The notes beneath the pieces are model-generated. The model was not told the DNA's origin and did not search any database. It saw only the letters and a program-made list of their open reading frames with translations. Made by a program: the position numbers and the translations under genes. Shown here in pieces: positions 39,998 to 48,963 of a stretch of 64,000 nt of DNA (its first letter is position 1; every line of letters starts with the position of its first letter). The stretch spans positions 116,987 to 180,986 of the forward strand of contig NZ_JAMHIV010000023.1 of the NCBI RefSeq assembly GCF_023897065.1. Reading direction: 5' to 3'. The DNA comes from Crossiella sp. SN42 (GTDB lineage: Bacteria; Actinomycetota; Actinomycetes; Mycobacteriales; Pseudonocardiaceae).

Positions 39998-40846
39998 ATG
40001 CCAATTTTCCCCACCCCCGCCCCGATCACCGTCGAGCTGTCCCTGGTCTCGGCGAACGTCCGGATCAACGCCACCGACCGCATCGACACCGTGGTCGAGG
40101 TGCGCCCGGCCAAGGAGTCCAACAAGCACGACGTCACCGCCGCCGACCAGACCGAGGTCAGCTTCCACAACGGCACCCTGGCCGTCCGGATGGCCAAGCC
40201 GAAGCTGCTGGGCGGCAAGGGAACCATCAACCTGGTGATCGACCTGCCCACCGGCTCCCAACTCAAGGGCGACTCCGCCATCGCGGACCTGCGCGCCTCC
40301 GGCCTGCTCGGCGACTGCCACTTCACCACCGCCTCCGGCGACCTCCAGTTCGACCACACCGGCCCCCTGCGCCTGGAGACCACCAGCGGCCGCATCCGGG
40401 TGGAGCACGCGGACGGCCACACCGACGTCACCAGCGGCTCCGGCGAGGTCTGGCTGCACACCGTCAACGGCACCGCGGTGGTCAAGAACTCCAACGGCCC
40501 CACCACCATCGGCGACATCACCGGCGACCTCCGGGTCAACGTCGCCAACGGCAACACCAGCGTCGAACGCGCACACAGCACCGTCGCGGTGAAGGCCGCC
40601 GCCGGCAGCATCCGCATCGGCGAACTCACCCGAGGCACCGCCGTCCTGGAAACCAACGCCGGCGACGTCGAACTGGGCATCCGCCAGGGCACCGCCGCCT
40701 ACCTCGACATCAACACCCTCACCGGCCGCTTCATCAACGACCTCGCCACCATCGGCGGCCCCGAGACCAACACCGAAACCCTCAAAATCCACGCCCGCAC
40801 CGTCACCGGCGACATCATCATCCGCCGCAGCGAGCCCGCCGCCTGA
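39998..40846 (+). CDS. DUF4097-family beta-helix protein
   Basis: A 282-residue protein without a signal peptide or membrane span. It is built from short strands of about 20 residues: 'LRLETTSGRIRVEHADGH', 'TDVTSGSGEVWLHTVNGTA', 'VVKNSNGPTTIGDITGDL', 'RVNVANGNTSVERAHSTV', 'AVKAAAGSIRIGELTRGTA'. The recurring (S/N/A)G(x)hxh pattern is typical of the DUF4097 right-handed beta-helix. Bacterial members are called putative adhesins, but this one appears cytosolic. ATG 39998 follows AAGGG. It is downstream of, and probably controlled by, the ribbon-helix-helix gene. Confidence 0.83.
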   Translation: MPIFPTPAPITVELSLVSANVRINATDRIDTVVEVRPAKESNKHDVTAADQTEVSFHNGTLAVRMAKPKLLGGKGTINLVIDLPTGSQLKGDSAIADLRASGLLGDCHFTTASGDLQFDHTGPLRLETTSGRIRVEHADGHTDVTSGSGEVWLHTVNGTAVVKNSNGPTTIGDITGDLRVNVANGNTSVERAHSTVAVKAAAGSIRIGELTRGTAVLETNAGDVELGIRQGTAAYLDINTLTGRFINDLATIGGPETNTETLKIHARTVTGDIIIRRSEPAA

Positions 40847-40924
40847 CCACCTAGGCACGAACAACGCCCTCCGTGCCCCCGTCCGCGGCAGTACACGCGG
40901 AGCCGCGACCGCTACCGTCGAGAC

Positions 40925-41371
40925 GTGGAGCGGATCGTGGACCTGGACGCGGCAGCCCAGCAAATCGAGAGCCGCCGGGCGACGTGGGAAGTCGCTGGGC
41001 TCACCGTCGGCCCGTTGACGTGGCGGGACTGCAGCCCGTCCACGCGGCGACTGACCGCCGACCGGGCCACCGTCTCTGATCCGGACTCCGTGAGCGTGAC
41101 ACTCGACTTCGGAGACTGGCCTGCCGCGGTGTTCGTGTTGTTCCGGGGTGGCTGGGCCGACGTCGATGTGACCAACTTCCAGTCCGGGGAGGCCCACTCG
41201 GTCGACGGACGCGGCATCACCAGTCCGGCGCTCTTCGGAGCTCTGCTTGACCGAGTGATCCAGGACGTCGTGAGCTCAGTGGGAACGGTCGAGCAGTGGG
41301 ATCCAGAACGCAGGATCCTGGGACTTGACCCCAGGTCCCGACCTCGGCGCGGCCGTCGGCCGGCCGGGTGA
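40925..41371 (+). CDS. Hypothetical protein
   Basis: A 148-residue soluble protein from GTG 40925 (GAG six bases upstream). The N-terminal 60 residues contain 'RRATWEVAGLTVGPLTWRDCSPSTRRLTADRATV'. A beta-rich middle, 'VSVTLDFGDWPAAVFVLFRGGWADVDVTNF', is followed by a helix with 'ALFGALLDRVIQDVVSSV' and a basic tail. The shape recalls small immunity-type proteins, but I recognise no family. Codon use looks like that of its neighbours and there is no partner gene. Confidence 0.6.
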   Translation: MERIVDLDAAAQQIESRRATWEVAGLTVGPLTWRDCSPSTRRLTADRATVSDPDSVSVTLDFGDWPAAVFVLFRGGWADVDVTNFQSGEAHSVDGRGITSPALFGALLDRVIQDVVSSVGTVEQWDPERRILGLDPRSRPRRGRRPAG

Positions 41372-41416
41372 AGAGGCCGCCCCTCCCGAACTCCTCGCTA
41401 CCGAGCGTTCCTCAGG

Positions 41417-43708
41417 TCAACTGGTCTTGCCACCTGCGAGCCTCTCGAGTTTGGCCCTGGTCCGCCGCGCCGGCGCGGTGAAGGACCAGGCGACGTGGAT
41501 CGCCAGGGCTTCTCGATAACGTCGCTCGGCCTCGTCACGATCTCCCCGGGCGACGGCAAGGTCGCCTCGCGCCTCCACCACGAATGCGCGGTCGAACGGC
41601 CGCCGCAGCTTCGTCATGATCGACTCAGCGGCGCCCAGAGCGTTCTCGGCCTCGTCGAACTGGCTAAGGGCAGTACGTGTGATGCCCAGCCAGGTCAACG
41701 TCTTGCCCTCATTGTGGCGGTCTTGTTCGAGGTGTTCGACGAAGTAGGCCAAGGCGTGGGTCAGCAGGGTGAGGGCTGCCTCCGGCTCCTCGATCTTGGC
41801 CAGGTGCAGACACGCCAGCGCGATCCGTCGGGCACGCCCGATGTCTTTGGCCAGGCGGAGGTTGGCGCGCAGAGTTGCCCGTGCCTCGGGTGCCTCCATC
41901 GCCAGCAGGACTAACCCCAGGGTCTCGGTCGCGGTCGCCGCCAATCGAAGGTGGCCCACCTCCCGGGCAAGCCGGTGAGCCTCCACGGCCCGTTCATGTG
42001 CGGTGTTGTGCTCGCCGCGATGCAGATGGGCGTAGGCGAGTTGGGTCAACAGCAGGCTGCGTACGGCGATCAGGTCCGGGCCAGTCGCATGGCGGAGCCC
42101 GATGTGGTGGGTGACGAACAGGTCGTCGAGGTGTTTGTTTTGTTCGTAGAACGGCCAGGACATGACGCAGAGGATCAGCACTTCCTCGCTGTGCCCGTGC
42201 TGATCCGCGTACTTGACGGCGGAGCGCAGGTTCACGCGCTCATCGATGAACCACCGCGCGGGCTGTCTGGCCACCGGGTCGTGCAGGTCCGGTTCGATGT
42301 GCGGGAACAGAATCGGCAGCCACCCGCGCCCGGGCGCGAACCTCACTCCGGCCACCACTGTGCGTTGCACGTAGCGGGCCAGTCCCCTGGCGGACATCTC
42401 ATCCCCGTCACTTGGCGCGAGGCTCTGACGGGCATGCAGGCGGACCAGGTCACGCATCAGGTAGCGGTTCGGGCCGATCTCCTCGATGAGCCAGGCCGCG
42501 ACAAGCTCGTCGACGGCTTTGCGCACCTCGTACTCAGGCTGACCGAGCATCGCGGTCAGTGTGTCGAACCCGAATTCTCCGGTACCGATCTCAGCGCTGA
42601 AGGCGGTGTAGCAGGTCTGCTCCAACTCGGTCAGCAGATGGCAGGCGGCGTTGAGGACCTCCTCGACCGACAAACCACGTCGAGGGGAAAGGGTGGGCAA
42701 CCTCCGGTGCTCGTCGCGCAGCTCTGCGAGTAGCCAGGAAACCGGCCGATGGGGGAACTTGTTCAGCATTGAAGCCATTACGCACAAGGCGATGGGGACA
42801 CCGTCGCAGAACGCGATGAGTTCGTCGACAGCACCGGGCTCGGCGGTCAACCGGCTGTCGCCGACCAGGCGGGTGAGCAGTTGCCATGCCGCCGACTTCA
42901 CCAATCGCCGCAGATGCAGCGGTGTCACGGCGTGCTCGACGCTGAGATCGCTGAGCGACCTGTTCGCGGTGACGATCGCCACTGCCTTGCCCTGCCCTGG
43001 GAACAGCAGATGGACCTGCTCCGCATCGACTGCGCCGTCGGCCACCACCAAAACTCGACGGTCCGCGGTCAGCGCGCGGAACCACACCACCAGGTCTTCC
43101 AGGCTTTCCGGCAGTTCCGCTTCCGGTACGCCCAGCGCTCGCAGGAAGCGACGCAACGCTTTCTCCACCAGGCCGGCACGCTCCGCAGCCCCGGTCAGAT
43201 CGACATAGAAGACCCCGTCCGGAAACTTCGACTTGATCTGGTTCGCCCAGTACAACGCGAACTGAGACTTGCCAATCCCCGGAGGTCCGTCGATCAGGAA
43301 AACTGGCAGCGGGACGCGCTCCAACTGTTCCGTCAGGGCCGCGTCCGCCTCCCGCCGAACGCTCTCGTGGTTGGTGTAGTGCTTGGTTGATGTCGGCAAC
43401 AGATCTGGTGCAGCTGTGCGGGTGGCCCGACCGCCGAACAACTGCGTCACCACGGTCACCTGGTTGCGGTCGCCTTGGACACGAATCCTTGGCTTGACCG
43501 CCGAGCTCACTCCCGGCGTGGATGACGGTTCCACATTGTCCGACCGGGACATCCAGATCGCGGAAAGCACCGTGACGACAGCGATTCCTATCCCCAGAGG
43601 CCAACCACCCAGGTCGGTCCACTTGTTGATCAAAATTCCACTGACTGCCGCGAGAGTCGCTGCGACAAGCGAGATCAGAAATTTCCGAAGCAGTCCGGAT
43701 CTCGACAT
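41417..43708 (-). CDS. Membrane-anchored NB-ARC/TPR STAND ATPase
   Basis: A 763-residue STAND protein. Two N-terminal membrane spans ('FLISLVAATLAAVSGILI' and 'WPLGIGIAVVTVLSAIWM') are followed by a short Gly/Val-rich linker containing 'RVQGDRNQVTVVTQLFGG'. The NB-ARC domain has Walker A 'IDGPPGIGKSQFALYWANQI', 'FPDGVFYVDLTG', Walker B 'RVLVVADGAVDA' and 'AIVTANRSL', then a winged helix ('NRYLMRDLVRLHARQS'). TPR-like helices fill the C terminus. ATG 43708 follows GGAGG. Its base composition is a little less GC-rich than its neighbours, and it lies next to tRNA-Lys, as acquired genes often do. It is the third NB-ARC protein of the window. Target unknown. Confidence 0.85.
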   Translation of the reverse strand: MSRSGLLRKFLISLVAATLAAVSGILINKWTDLGGWPLGIGIAVVTVLSAIWMSRSDNVEPSSTPGVSSAVKPRIRVQGDRNQVTVVTQLFGGRATRTAAPDLLPTSTKHYTNHESVRREADAALTEQLERVPLPVFLIDGPPGIGKSQFALYWANQIKSKFPDGVFYVDLTGAAERAGLVEKALRRFLRALGVPEAELPESLEDLVVWFRALTADRRVLVVADGAVDAEQVHLLFPGQGKAVAIVTANRSLSDLSVEHAVTPLHLRRLVKSAAWQLLTRLVGDSRLTAEPGAVDELIAFCDGVPIALCVMASMLNKFPHRPVSWLLAELRDEHRRLPTLSPRRGLSVEEVLNAACHLLTELEQTCYTAFSAEIGTGEFGFDTLTAMLGQPEYEVRKAVDELVAAWLIEEIGPNRYLMRDLVRLHARQSLAPSDGDEMSARGLARYVQRTVVAGVRFAPGRGWLPILFPHIEPDLHDPVARQPARWFIDERVNLRSAVKYADQHGHSEEVLILCVMSWPFYEQNKHLDDLFVTHHIGLRHATGPDLIAVRSLLLTQLAYAHLHRGEHNTAHERAVEAHRLAREVGHLRLAATATETLGLVLLAMEAPEARATLRANLRLAKDIGRARRIALACLHLAKIEEPEAALTLLTHALAYFVEHLEQDRHNEGKTLTWLGITRTALSQFDEAENALGAAESIMTKLRRPFDRAFVVEARGDLAVARGDRDEAERRYREALAIHVAWSFTAPARRTRAKLERLAGGKTS

Positions 43709-43966
43709 GCCACCTCCGCCGATCAACGCATATTTCGCGATCATGTCGCCACCAGGGCACTCGACACCGCCGACCCATCAATCACCACCCGATTGGTGGT
43801 ATCACCAAGAACACCGGGCGGACCGCCGAACAGGGTCAGCGTCGTTCCGCATGCCGGTGGGGTCGTCGACATCGGTCTTCGGTAGCTCGATGCCATCCCA
43901 GACCGTCAGCCCCAACGGCACCACCTGGTGACGATCGCCCCAGGGACGGACCTGATCTTGACACGC

Positions 43967-43996
43967 AAAACCCCCAGGCCGGTGACCTGGGGGTTT
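43967..43996 (-). terminator. Rho-independent terminator of tRNA-Lys
   Basis: AAACCCCCAGG (43968-43978) and CCTGGGGGTTT (43986-43996) form a perfect 11-bp stem with a 7-base loop. On the minus strand the stem ends in TTTT. It starts within the encoded CCA end of the tRNA, so it terminates the tRNA transcript. Confidence 0.85.
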
Positions 43997-43998
43997 GG

Positions 43999-44071
43999 TG
44001 GGCCGCGTGGGACTCGAACCCACAACCCGCGGATTAAAAGTCCGCTGCTCTGCCAGTTGAGCTAGCGGCCC
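43999..44071 (-). tRNA. tRNA-Lys (anticodon TTT)
   Basis: A complete cloverleaf on the minus strand. The acceptor arm GGGCCGC pairs with GCGGCCC, discriminator A, and CCA is encoded at 43996-43998. The anticodon stem CGGAC/(A)TCCG frames the loop with TTT. The T arm is GTGGGTTCGAGTCCCAC. A terminator follows directly. It reads AAA/AAG lysine codons. Confidence 0.95.
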
Positions 44072-44119
44072 GGGGACACTCTACCGACACCGGGCCGGGT
44101 GGTGTGCTGTGGTTGGCGA

Positions 44120-44593
44120 TCACGGGCGGGGTGGGGGCTGCCAGTTGGCGAGCAGGCGGGGGAGTTCGGCTTGGAGGAACTCGAAGAAGTCTCGGGTTTG
44201 TTCCAGGCGGTGGGCGGTGGGGGTGGTGGGGCCGACGGCCTGGATGCCTTCCTTGATGCTCTGGATCCAGCGGGCGATCTGCTCTTCGCGGCGAAGCAGG
44301 GACTCGAACCACAGGTCGTCGCGGACGCGGTAGTGGTCGCGGCGGGCGCCTGGGGAGCGTTCCTTGGTGATCAGGCCGATCTGGGTGAGGTAGCGGACGC
44401 CTCCGCTGACGGCGGCGGGGCTGATTTGCAGGTGAGCGGCCAGGTCAGCGGCGGTGCGGGTGCCGTCGTCGCTGGCGAGGAGGCTGGCGAAGATCCTGGC
44501 CGGCATGCGGCTCCAGCCGGCGTCGGTGAGGACCAGGGCGAAGCGTTCGACGAAGCGGGCTACCGCTGCCTCGTCGCGGGCGGGTCCGGTCAT
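44120..44593 (-). CDS. MarR/GbsR-like transcriptional regulator
   Basis: A 157-residue winged-helix regulator. 'GWSRMPARIFASLLASDDGTRTAADLAAHLQISPAAVSGGVRYLTQIGLITKERSPGARRDHYRV' is the helix-turn-helix and wing, close to GbsR-type MarR proteins that often control efflux or osmoprotectant genes. The C-terminal helix is long and amphipathic, for dimerisation. No transporter is adjacent; upstream and divergent is the diaminopimelate decarboxylase gene. The spacer holds an AT-rich GGTTTAGTTTAGC near this gene's start, a possible operator. Confidence 0.85.
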   Translation of the reverse strand: MTGPARDEAAVARFVERFALVLTDAGWSRMPARIFASLLASDDGTRTAADLAAHLQISPAAVSGGVRYLTQIGLITKERSPGARRDHYRVRDDLWFESLLRREEQIARWIQSIKEGIQAVGPTTPTAHRLEQTRDFFEFLQAELPRLLANWQPPPRP

Positions 44594-44824
44594 GTGTAGG
44601 CCCTCCTCTCCGTCACCCCCGTGACCAGCCGGTTTAGTTTAGCTGTTTCAGGAAGATGTGAAGGTAGGTCCGTGTGGTGGGCGCCACCTGCGGTGTCAGG
44701 GTCGCGGAAACGTGGCCGCTGCGAGCGTCAGGAGCGCGTAGGGAGCGGTGACGGGCGCACCGGTGCGGCGTTTTCTCGTCATGGGCGGGCAACGTGCCCG
44801 TGACAAGTGCCTGCGGAGGCCGTC

Positions 44825-46165
44825 GTGACCCTGGAGTACCTCATTCCTTCGCTGCAACGCTCGCTGCGCGGCCACCTGGAGCCGGGGATCTGGCCGGCCG
44901 GGACCGAGCTGGGGCCGGAGAACGATCTGCTGGTCGGCGGGGTTTCGCTGCGGCGGGTCGCGGCTGACTTCGGCACTCCCTCCTACGTGCTGGACGAGGC
45001 GGCGGTCCGGCGGCGGTGCCGGGAGTACCGGGCCGCGCTGCCGGACGTCGAGATCGCCTATGCGAGCAAGGCGTTGCTGACCAAGGCGGTGGCGCGGTGG
45101 GTGCGGGAGGAGGGGCTTTCGCTCGACGTGTGCTCGGCTGGGGAGCTCGCGGTCGCGCGGGCGGTGGACTTCCCGGCGGAGCGGGTCATCCTGCACGGGA
45201 ATGCCAAGACGCCGGAGGACCTGAAGGCCGCCATCGGGTATGGCGTTGGGCGGGTGGTGGTGGACTCGTTCGACGAGATCGAGCAGCTTGGCGCGTTGGC
45301 GCGGTATCCGCAGCAGGTGCTGGTGCGGGTGACGCCGGGGGTGGACGGGCAGACGCACAAGGCGATCGCGACCGGCGTCGAAGATCAGAAGTTCGGGTTC
45401 TCGCTGGCCAGTGGGGCCGCGGCGGAGGCGGTGCGGCGGGTGCTCGGACAGCCGAACCTGCACCTGGTGGGGCTGCACTGCCACATCGGGTCGCAGCTCG
45501 GGCGGGTGGCCGGGTTCGAGCTGGCGGCGCGGCGGATGGTGGGGTTGCTGGCGGCGGTGCGGGATGAGCACAAGATCGTGTTGCCGCAGTTGAACATCGG
45601 CGGTGGGCACGCGGTGGCCTACCTGCCCGGCGAGGACGAGTTCGACCTCCAGGGGTTCGCGGCGCGGGTGCGGTGCGCGGTGAACTACGAGTGCTCGGCG
45701 CGCGGGCTGCCGGTGCCGCGGCTGGTGGTGGAGCCGGGGCGGTCGCTGGTCGCGCGGGCCGGGGTCACGCTGTACCGGGTGGTCGTGGTCAAGGACGTGC
45801 CGGGCGTGCGGACCTTCGTCGCGGTGGACGGCGGGATGAGCGACAACCTGCGGCCCGCGCTCTACGGATCCCGTTACGCGGTGCGGATGTTCGGCCGCAC
45901 CAGCCACGCGGCCGCGCGCACGGTGACCGTGGTCGGGCGGCACTGCGAGGCCGGGGACGTGATCGCGCGCGATGTGTCGTTGCCCGCGGACATCCGCGCG
46001 GGCGACCTGCTGGCCGTGCCCTGCTCCGGCGCCTACCACCACTCGCTGGCGTCCAACTACAACCTGGTCGGCCGCCCGCCGGTGATCGCGGTGGCCGAGG
46101 GGCGCTACCGGCCGATCATCCGGCGGGAGACGGATGAGGACGTGCTGGCTCGCGATCTGGGCTGA
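44825..46165 (+). CDS. lysA: Diaminopimelate decarboxylase
   Basis: A 446-residue PLP enzyme of alanine-racemase fold type III. The PLP lysine is in 'EIAYASKALLTKAV' (about residue 81), the phosphate-binding glycines in 'LNIGGGHAVAY', and 'LHCHIGSQL', 'VVEPGRSLVARAG' and 'GRHCEAGDVIARDVSLP' (Cys-Glu, partner-chain active site) are all present, as is 'GAYHHSLASNYN'. It decarboxylates meso-diaminopimelate to lysine. GTG 44825 has GGAGG five to six bases upstream; the in-frame CTG/GTG upstream is less likely. Its 3' end overlaps the convergent EamA gene by 50 bases. The Ser of the usual CESGD is Ala. A related D-amino-acid or carboxynorspermidine decarboxylase is less likely. Confidence 0.88.
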   Translation: MTLEYLIPSLQRSLRGHLEPGIWPAGTELGPENDLLVGGVSLRRVAADFGTPSYVLDEAAVRRRCREYRAALPDVEIAYASKALLTKAVARWVREEGLSLDVCSAGELAVARAVDFPAERVILHGNAKTPEDLKAAIGYGVGRVVVDSFDEIEQLGALARYPQQVLVRVTPGVDGQTHKAIATGVEDQKFGFSLASGAAAEAVRRVLGQPNLHLVGLHCHIGSQLGRVAGFELAARRMVGLLAAVRDEHKIVLPQLNIGGGHAVAYLPGEDEFDLQGFAARVRCAVNYECSARGLPVPRLVVEPGRSLVARAGVTLYRVVVVKDVPGVRTFVAVDGGMSDNLRPALYGSRYAVRMFGRTSHAAARTVTVVGRHCEAGDVIARDVSLPADIRAGDLLAVPCSGAYHHSLASNYNLVGRPPVIAVAEGRYRPIIRRETDEDVLARDLG

Positions 46166-47051
46166 GCCGGACGGTGCCGCCCTTGCCGGTGCGCTCGCGC
46201 CAGCCGAGGGCGGTCACCGCGACCACCAGCAGCGCGAAGCCCAGCCACTGGGTGCCGGACAGGCGCGCGCCCAGCAGGCCGACGCCGATCAGCGCGGCGG
46301 TGGCCGGGAAGGCGAGCTCGGCCAGGGTGGCGCGGGCCGCCGGGGTGTTGCGCAGGCCCTGGTAGTACAGGGTCAGCGCGAGCAGGCCGGGCACGATCGC
46401 GAGCAGCAGCAGGGCGGGCGCGTTCGCCCAGTCCACCAGGAACGGGGCGCCCTGGCCCGCCACCACCACCGCGGTCGCGGGCAGGCCGATGACAAAACGC
46501 AGCACCGTGACGTCCCACGGGCGCAGCTCGGTGCTGACCAGCCTGCCAAGCACGGTGCCGCCCGCCCACAGCGCGGCCGCGCCCAGCGCCAGCAGCGCCG
46601 GGACCGCGGCGCTGACCCGAACCTCCAGCGGGTTGGCGAAGCTCAGCAGCCAGGCGCCGAGCAGGGCGGGCGCGGCGAAGTAGACGTAGTGCGCGCGCGG
46701 CCGCTCGCCGAGCAGCACGAAGGCGGCCAGCAGCACGAACACCGGCTGGAACTTCTGCAGCACCAGCGGGGTCACCGGGTCGCCGTAGCGGAAGGCGGCG
46801 GTGAACAGCGCGGTCGCCACCGCCGAGGAGCCGACCCCGATGACCAGCACCGCAAACCGGCGCGGCCAGTTGAGCCCGGCGAAGGCGCGCAGCGCGCGCG
46901 GCACCCAGGGCAGCAGCAGGGCCACCACGATCAGGTGTTCCCAGAAGACCACGGTGGCCGAGGGCAGGGCCTGGGCGAGCGGGACGCGCAGCAGCGCGTC
47001 CGTGCCCCACAGCGCGGCGGCCAGCGCCACCAGCCAGGTCCGATCCCGCAT
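46116..47051 (-). CDS. EamA/DMT-family transporter
   Basis: A 311-residue inner-membrane protein with ten hydrophobic segments in two EamA halves, for example 'WLVALAAALWGTDALLRVPL', 'FAVLVIGVGSSAVATALFTAAF', 'PLVLQKFQPVFVLLAAFVLLGERP' and 'ATAALIGVGLLGARLSGTQWLGFALLVVAV'. Drug/metabolite transporters of this type export amino acids or other small metabolites. The ATG at 47051 has GGGGGC six bases upstream and is preferred to 47063. The 3' overlap with lysA may be chance. Confidence 0.87.
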   Translation of the reverse strand: MRDRTWLVALAAALWGTDALLRVPLAQALPSATVVFWEHLIVVALLLPWVPRALRAFAGLNWPRRFAVLVIGVGSSAVATALFTAAFRYGDPVTPLVLQKFQPVFVLLAAFVLLGERPRAHYVYFAAPALLGAWLLSFANPLEVRVSAAVPALLALGAAALWAGGTVLGRLVSTELRPWDVTVLRFVIGLPATAVVVAGQGAPFLVDWANAPALLLLAIVPGLLALTLYYQGLRNTPAARATLAELAFPATAALIGVGLLGARLSGTQWLGFALLVVAVTALGWRERTGKGGTVRLSPDREPARPHPSPAG

Positions 47052-47129
47052 GCCTGCCCCCATATCAGCCGGTCATAACTTCAGTCGCCGCCGCTGCCGG
47101 AACGCACGCAGCGTGCCAAGGTGGTCACC

Positions 47130-47720
47130 ATGCGACGTCATCCCCTCGCCGCGGCCGGTGTCGCGGCCGCGTTGCTGCTGATCACCGGCAGCACAGCGCC
47201 CGCAGGCGCCGATCCGGTCAACTCCATCTCCCCGGATTCCATTCCCGTGCTCACCGTCGGCCGCTTCGCGCCGTACAGCCCGGAGGCCAAGGCCGTCACG
47301 CACGACCCGAAGCTGGTGCCCGAGGGCTCCGGTGTGGTGGTCGCCGCGACGCACGTCCGGCACGGCGGCACCCTGGTGCTGCTCTCGGTGCGCGGGCTGG
47401 TGCCCCAGCGCACCTACGGCGCGCACGCGCACACCAAGCCGTGCGGGCCAGCGCCCGCCGACTCCGGGCCGCACTACCAGGACGTCCTCGACCCGGTGCA
47501 GCCCTCGGTCGATCCCAAGTACGCCAACGCGTCCAACGAGATCTGGCTGGACTTCACCACCAACCGGCACGGCGTCGGCGTCAGCAAGACCGTGGTGCCC
47601 TGGCACTTCGGCGAGCGCAGGGCCAAGTCGGTAGTGATCCACTTCGAACGGACCAAGACCCACCACGGGCACGCCGGGACCGCGGGCGCGCGGCTGGGCT
47701 GCGTGAACGTGGACTTCTAG
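47130..47720 (+). CDS. Secreted superoxide-dismutase-like protein (Cu-only type?)
   Basis: A 196-residue exported protein: 'PLAAAGVAAALLLITGSTAPAGA' is a Sec signal. The SOD Cu/Zn fold is suggested by 'RTYGAHAHTKPCG' (the H-x-H copper ligands and first Cys), 'GPHYQ' (bridging His position), 'KSVVIHFERT' (fourth copper His) and 'GARLGCVNVDF' (final Cys). The zinc loop is short and lacks the two extra His, so it may be a copper-only or degenerate SOD. ATG 47130 follows AAGG with 7-base spacing. The stop overlaps the convergent lipoprotein gene by four bases. Enzymatic activity is uncertain. Confidence 0.75.
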   Translation: MRRHPLAAAGVAAALLLITGSTAPAGADPVNSISPDSIPVLTVGRFAPYSPEAKAVTHDPKLVPEGSGVVVAATHVRHGGTLVLLSVRGLVPQRTYGAHAHTKPCGPAPADSGPHYQDVLDPVQPSVDPKYANASNEIWLDFTTNRHGVGVSKTVVPWHFGERRAKSVVIHFERTKTHHGHAGTAGARLGCVNVDF

Positions 47721-48814
47721 TCCGCGCCCAAGAGCTTCGGCACGATCTGTTCGGCCAGGGCCTTCTCCAGGCCGCGACGGGCCTCGTCGGTGCGGTTGTC
47801 GCCCAGTGCCATCAGCCGCACCGCGAGCAGGTTGTCCATGTTGTCCCGCAACAGCACCCCGGTGCCGCTGAGCACGCTGCCCACCTTGGCCGGGCGGCCG
47901 GCCACCGAGATCTCCGCGCCGTTGTACAGCGAGCCCTCCAGCTTGGTGGAGAGCACCTGGATCCACACCGTGTGCGCGCCGCCCTTGAACGGCTCGCCGC
48001 CGGAGATCGTGCAGTCGCCGCCATAGGTCAGCTGCCGCTCCCGCACCGGCACGCCCAGGATGCTCTGGAACATCTCGTCGGTGGCCGCGGTGCACAGCGC
48101 GGCAGCCCGCTGCGGGTGCGGCAGGTCGACCACGCCGGCGGCCGGTGGCGGCGGGAACGGGGTGTACGGCAGCGCGCCCTTCTCCCCCGGCGCGGGCGCG
48201 GCCGGGCCGGGCTTGGTCAGCTCGGCGAGCAGCTTCTGGGCCAGCTCGTGCAGCACCTGCTTCGACGACTTCGGCGGGTTGCTGCCCGGGGTCGCGGTCA
48301 TGTGCAGGGTGCCCTTGGGCACCGCGTCCTCGCTGTCGCCGTACTTCCGCTTCTCCAGCTCCTGCTCGCCGAACTGGTTGAACGGCACGCACAGCACCTC
48401 ACCGCCGCCGCCGGCCGCGACCGAGGTGGCCGGCCTGCCGCCCACGTCCACCTGCTGCGGGTTGGCCAGCGTCTTGCAGGGCTGCTGCCAGCTCAGGCTC
48501 AGGTACACGGTCTGGCGCCCGCCCTCGACCAGGCAGCCACCGCGCTGCGCCCACCGGCTCTGCACCGGCCCGCCGAGCAGCTCCGACCACTCCTGCGCGG
48601 ACAACGTGCCGCACAGCAGCTGCGCGGTCGGCTCCGGGTTGAGCAGCGAGACCAGCTCCCCGCCCGGCGAGCTGACCTTGCGCGCCGCGGAACCGCGCTT
48701 GTCGTAGCCCTCCACCGGATCACCCGCTTCGGCCACGCCACGCACCGTGGTGCACCCGGCGAGCAGCGCCGCGGTGGCCAGGAGCAGCGCGCCGGTCCGG
48801 CGGGCGTTGGTCAT
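47717..48814 (-). CDS. Lipoprotein with two DUF3558-like domains
   Basis: A 365-residue lipoprotein. 'RRTGALLLATAALLAGCTTV' ends in a lipobox (LLAGC). Two similar halves follow, each with paired Cys: 'LLCGTLSAQEWSELLGGPV.....GGCLVEGG' and 'ALCTAATDEMFQSILGVPV.....GDCTISGG'. Each continues with 'VYLSLSWQ' or 'VWIQVLST' and 'VGGRPAT' or 'VAGRPAK'. This is the pattern of actinobacterial DUF3558 lipoproteins, here duplicated. A Pro-rich linker joins the halves. ATG 48814 follows GGAGGAA. It is anchored on the outer face of the membrane; function unknown. Confidence 0.78.
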   Translation of the reverse strand: MTNARRTGALLLATAALLAGCTTVRGVAEAGDPVEGYDKRGSAARKVSSPGGELVSLLNPEPTAQLLCGTLSAQEWSELLGGPVQSRWAQRGGCLVEGGRQTVYLSLSWQQPCKTLANPQQVDVGGRPATSVAAGGGGEVLCVPFNQFGEQELEKRKYGDSEDAVPKGTLHMTATPGSNPPKSSKQVLHELAQKLLAELTKPGPAAPAPGEKGALPYTPFPPPPAAGVVDLPHPQRAAALCTAATDEMFQSILGVPVRERQLTYGGDCTISGGEPFKGGAHTVWIQVLSTKLEGSLYNGAEISVAGRPAKVGSVLSGTGVLLRDNMDNLLAVRLMALGDNRTDEARRGLEKALAEQIVPKLLGAD

Positions 48815-48963
48815 CAGTGGTTCCTCCATCCGGACGAGCGTTACCGGTGTGATGTTCCCAGCAGCGGCTGACGGTTGTCCCGGCAACACCGGAATCCGGT
48901 GGCGCGGGTGTGATCTCGGCGGCACTTCCTAAATCGAGCTGATCTGGTTCCGAAAATAGGGGG

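Noticed and set aside
43745..43966. Possible decayed coding remnant between tRNA-Lys and the membrane NB-ARC gene (minus strand reads 'LTVWDGIELPKTDVDDPTGM')
   Set aside because: The phrase looks protein-like, but there is no start, ribosome site or recognised family, and its frame runs into the tRNA. Kept only as a note.
43996..44071. tRNA-Lys as the attachment site of a genomic island
   Set aside because: No integrase and no second copy of the tRNA 3' end seen in the window.
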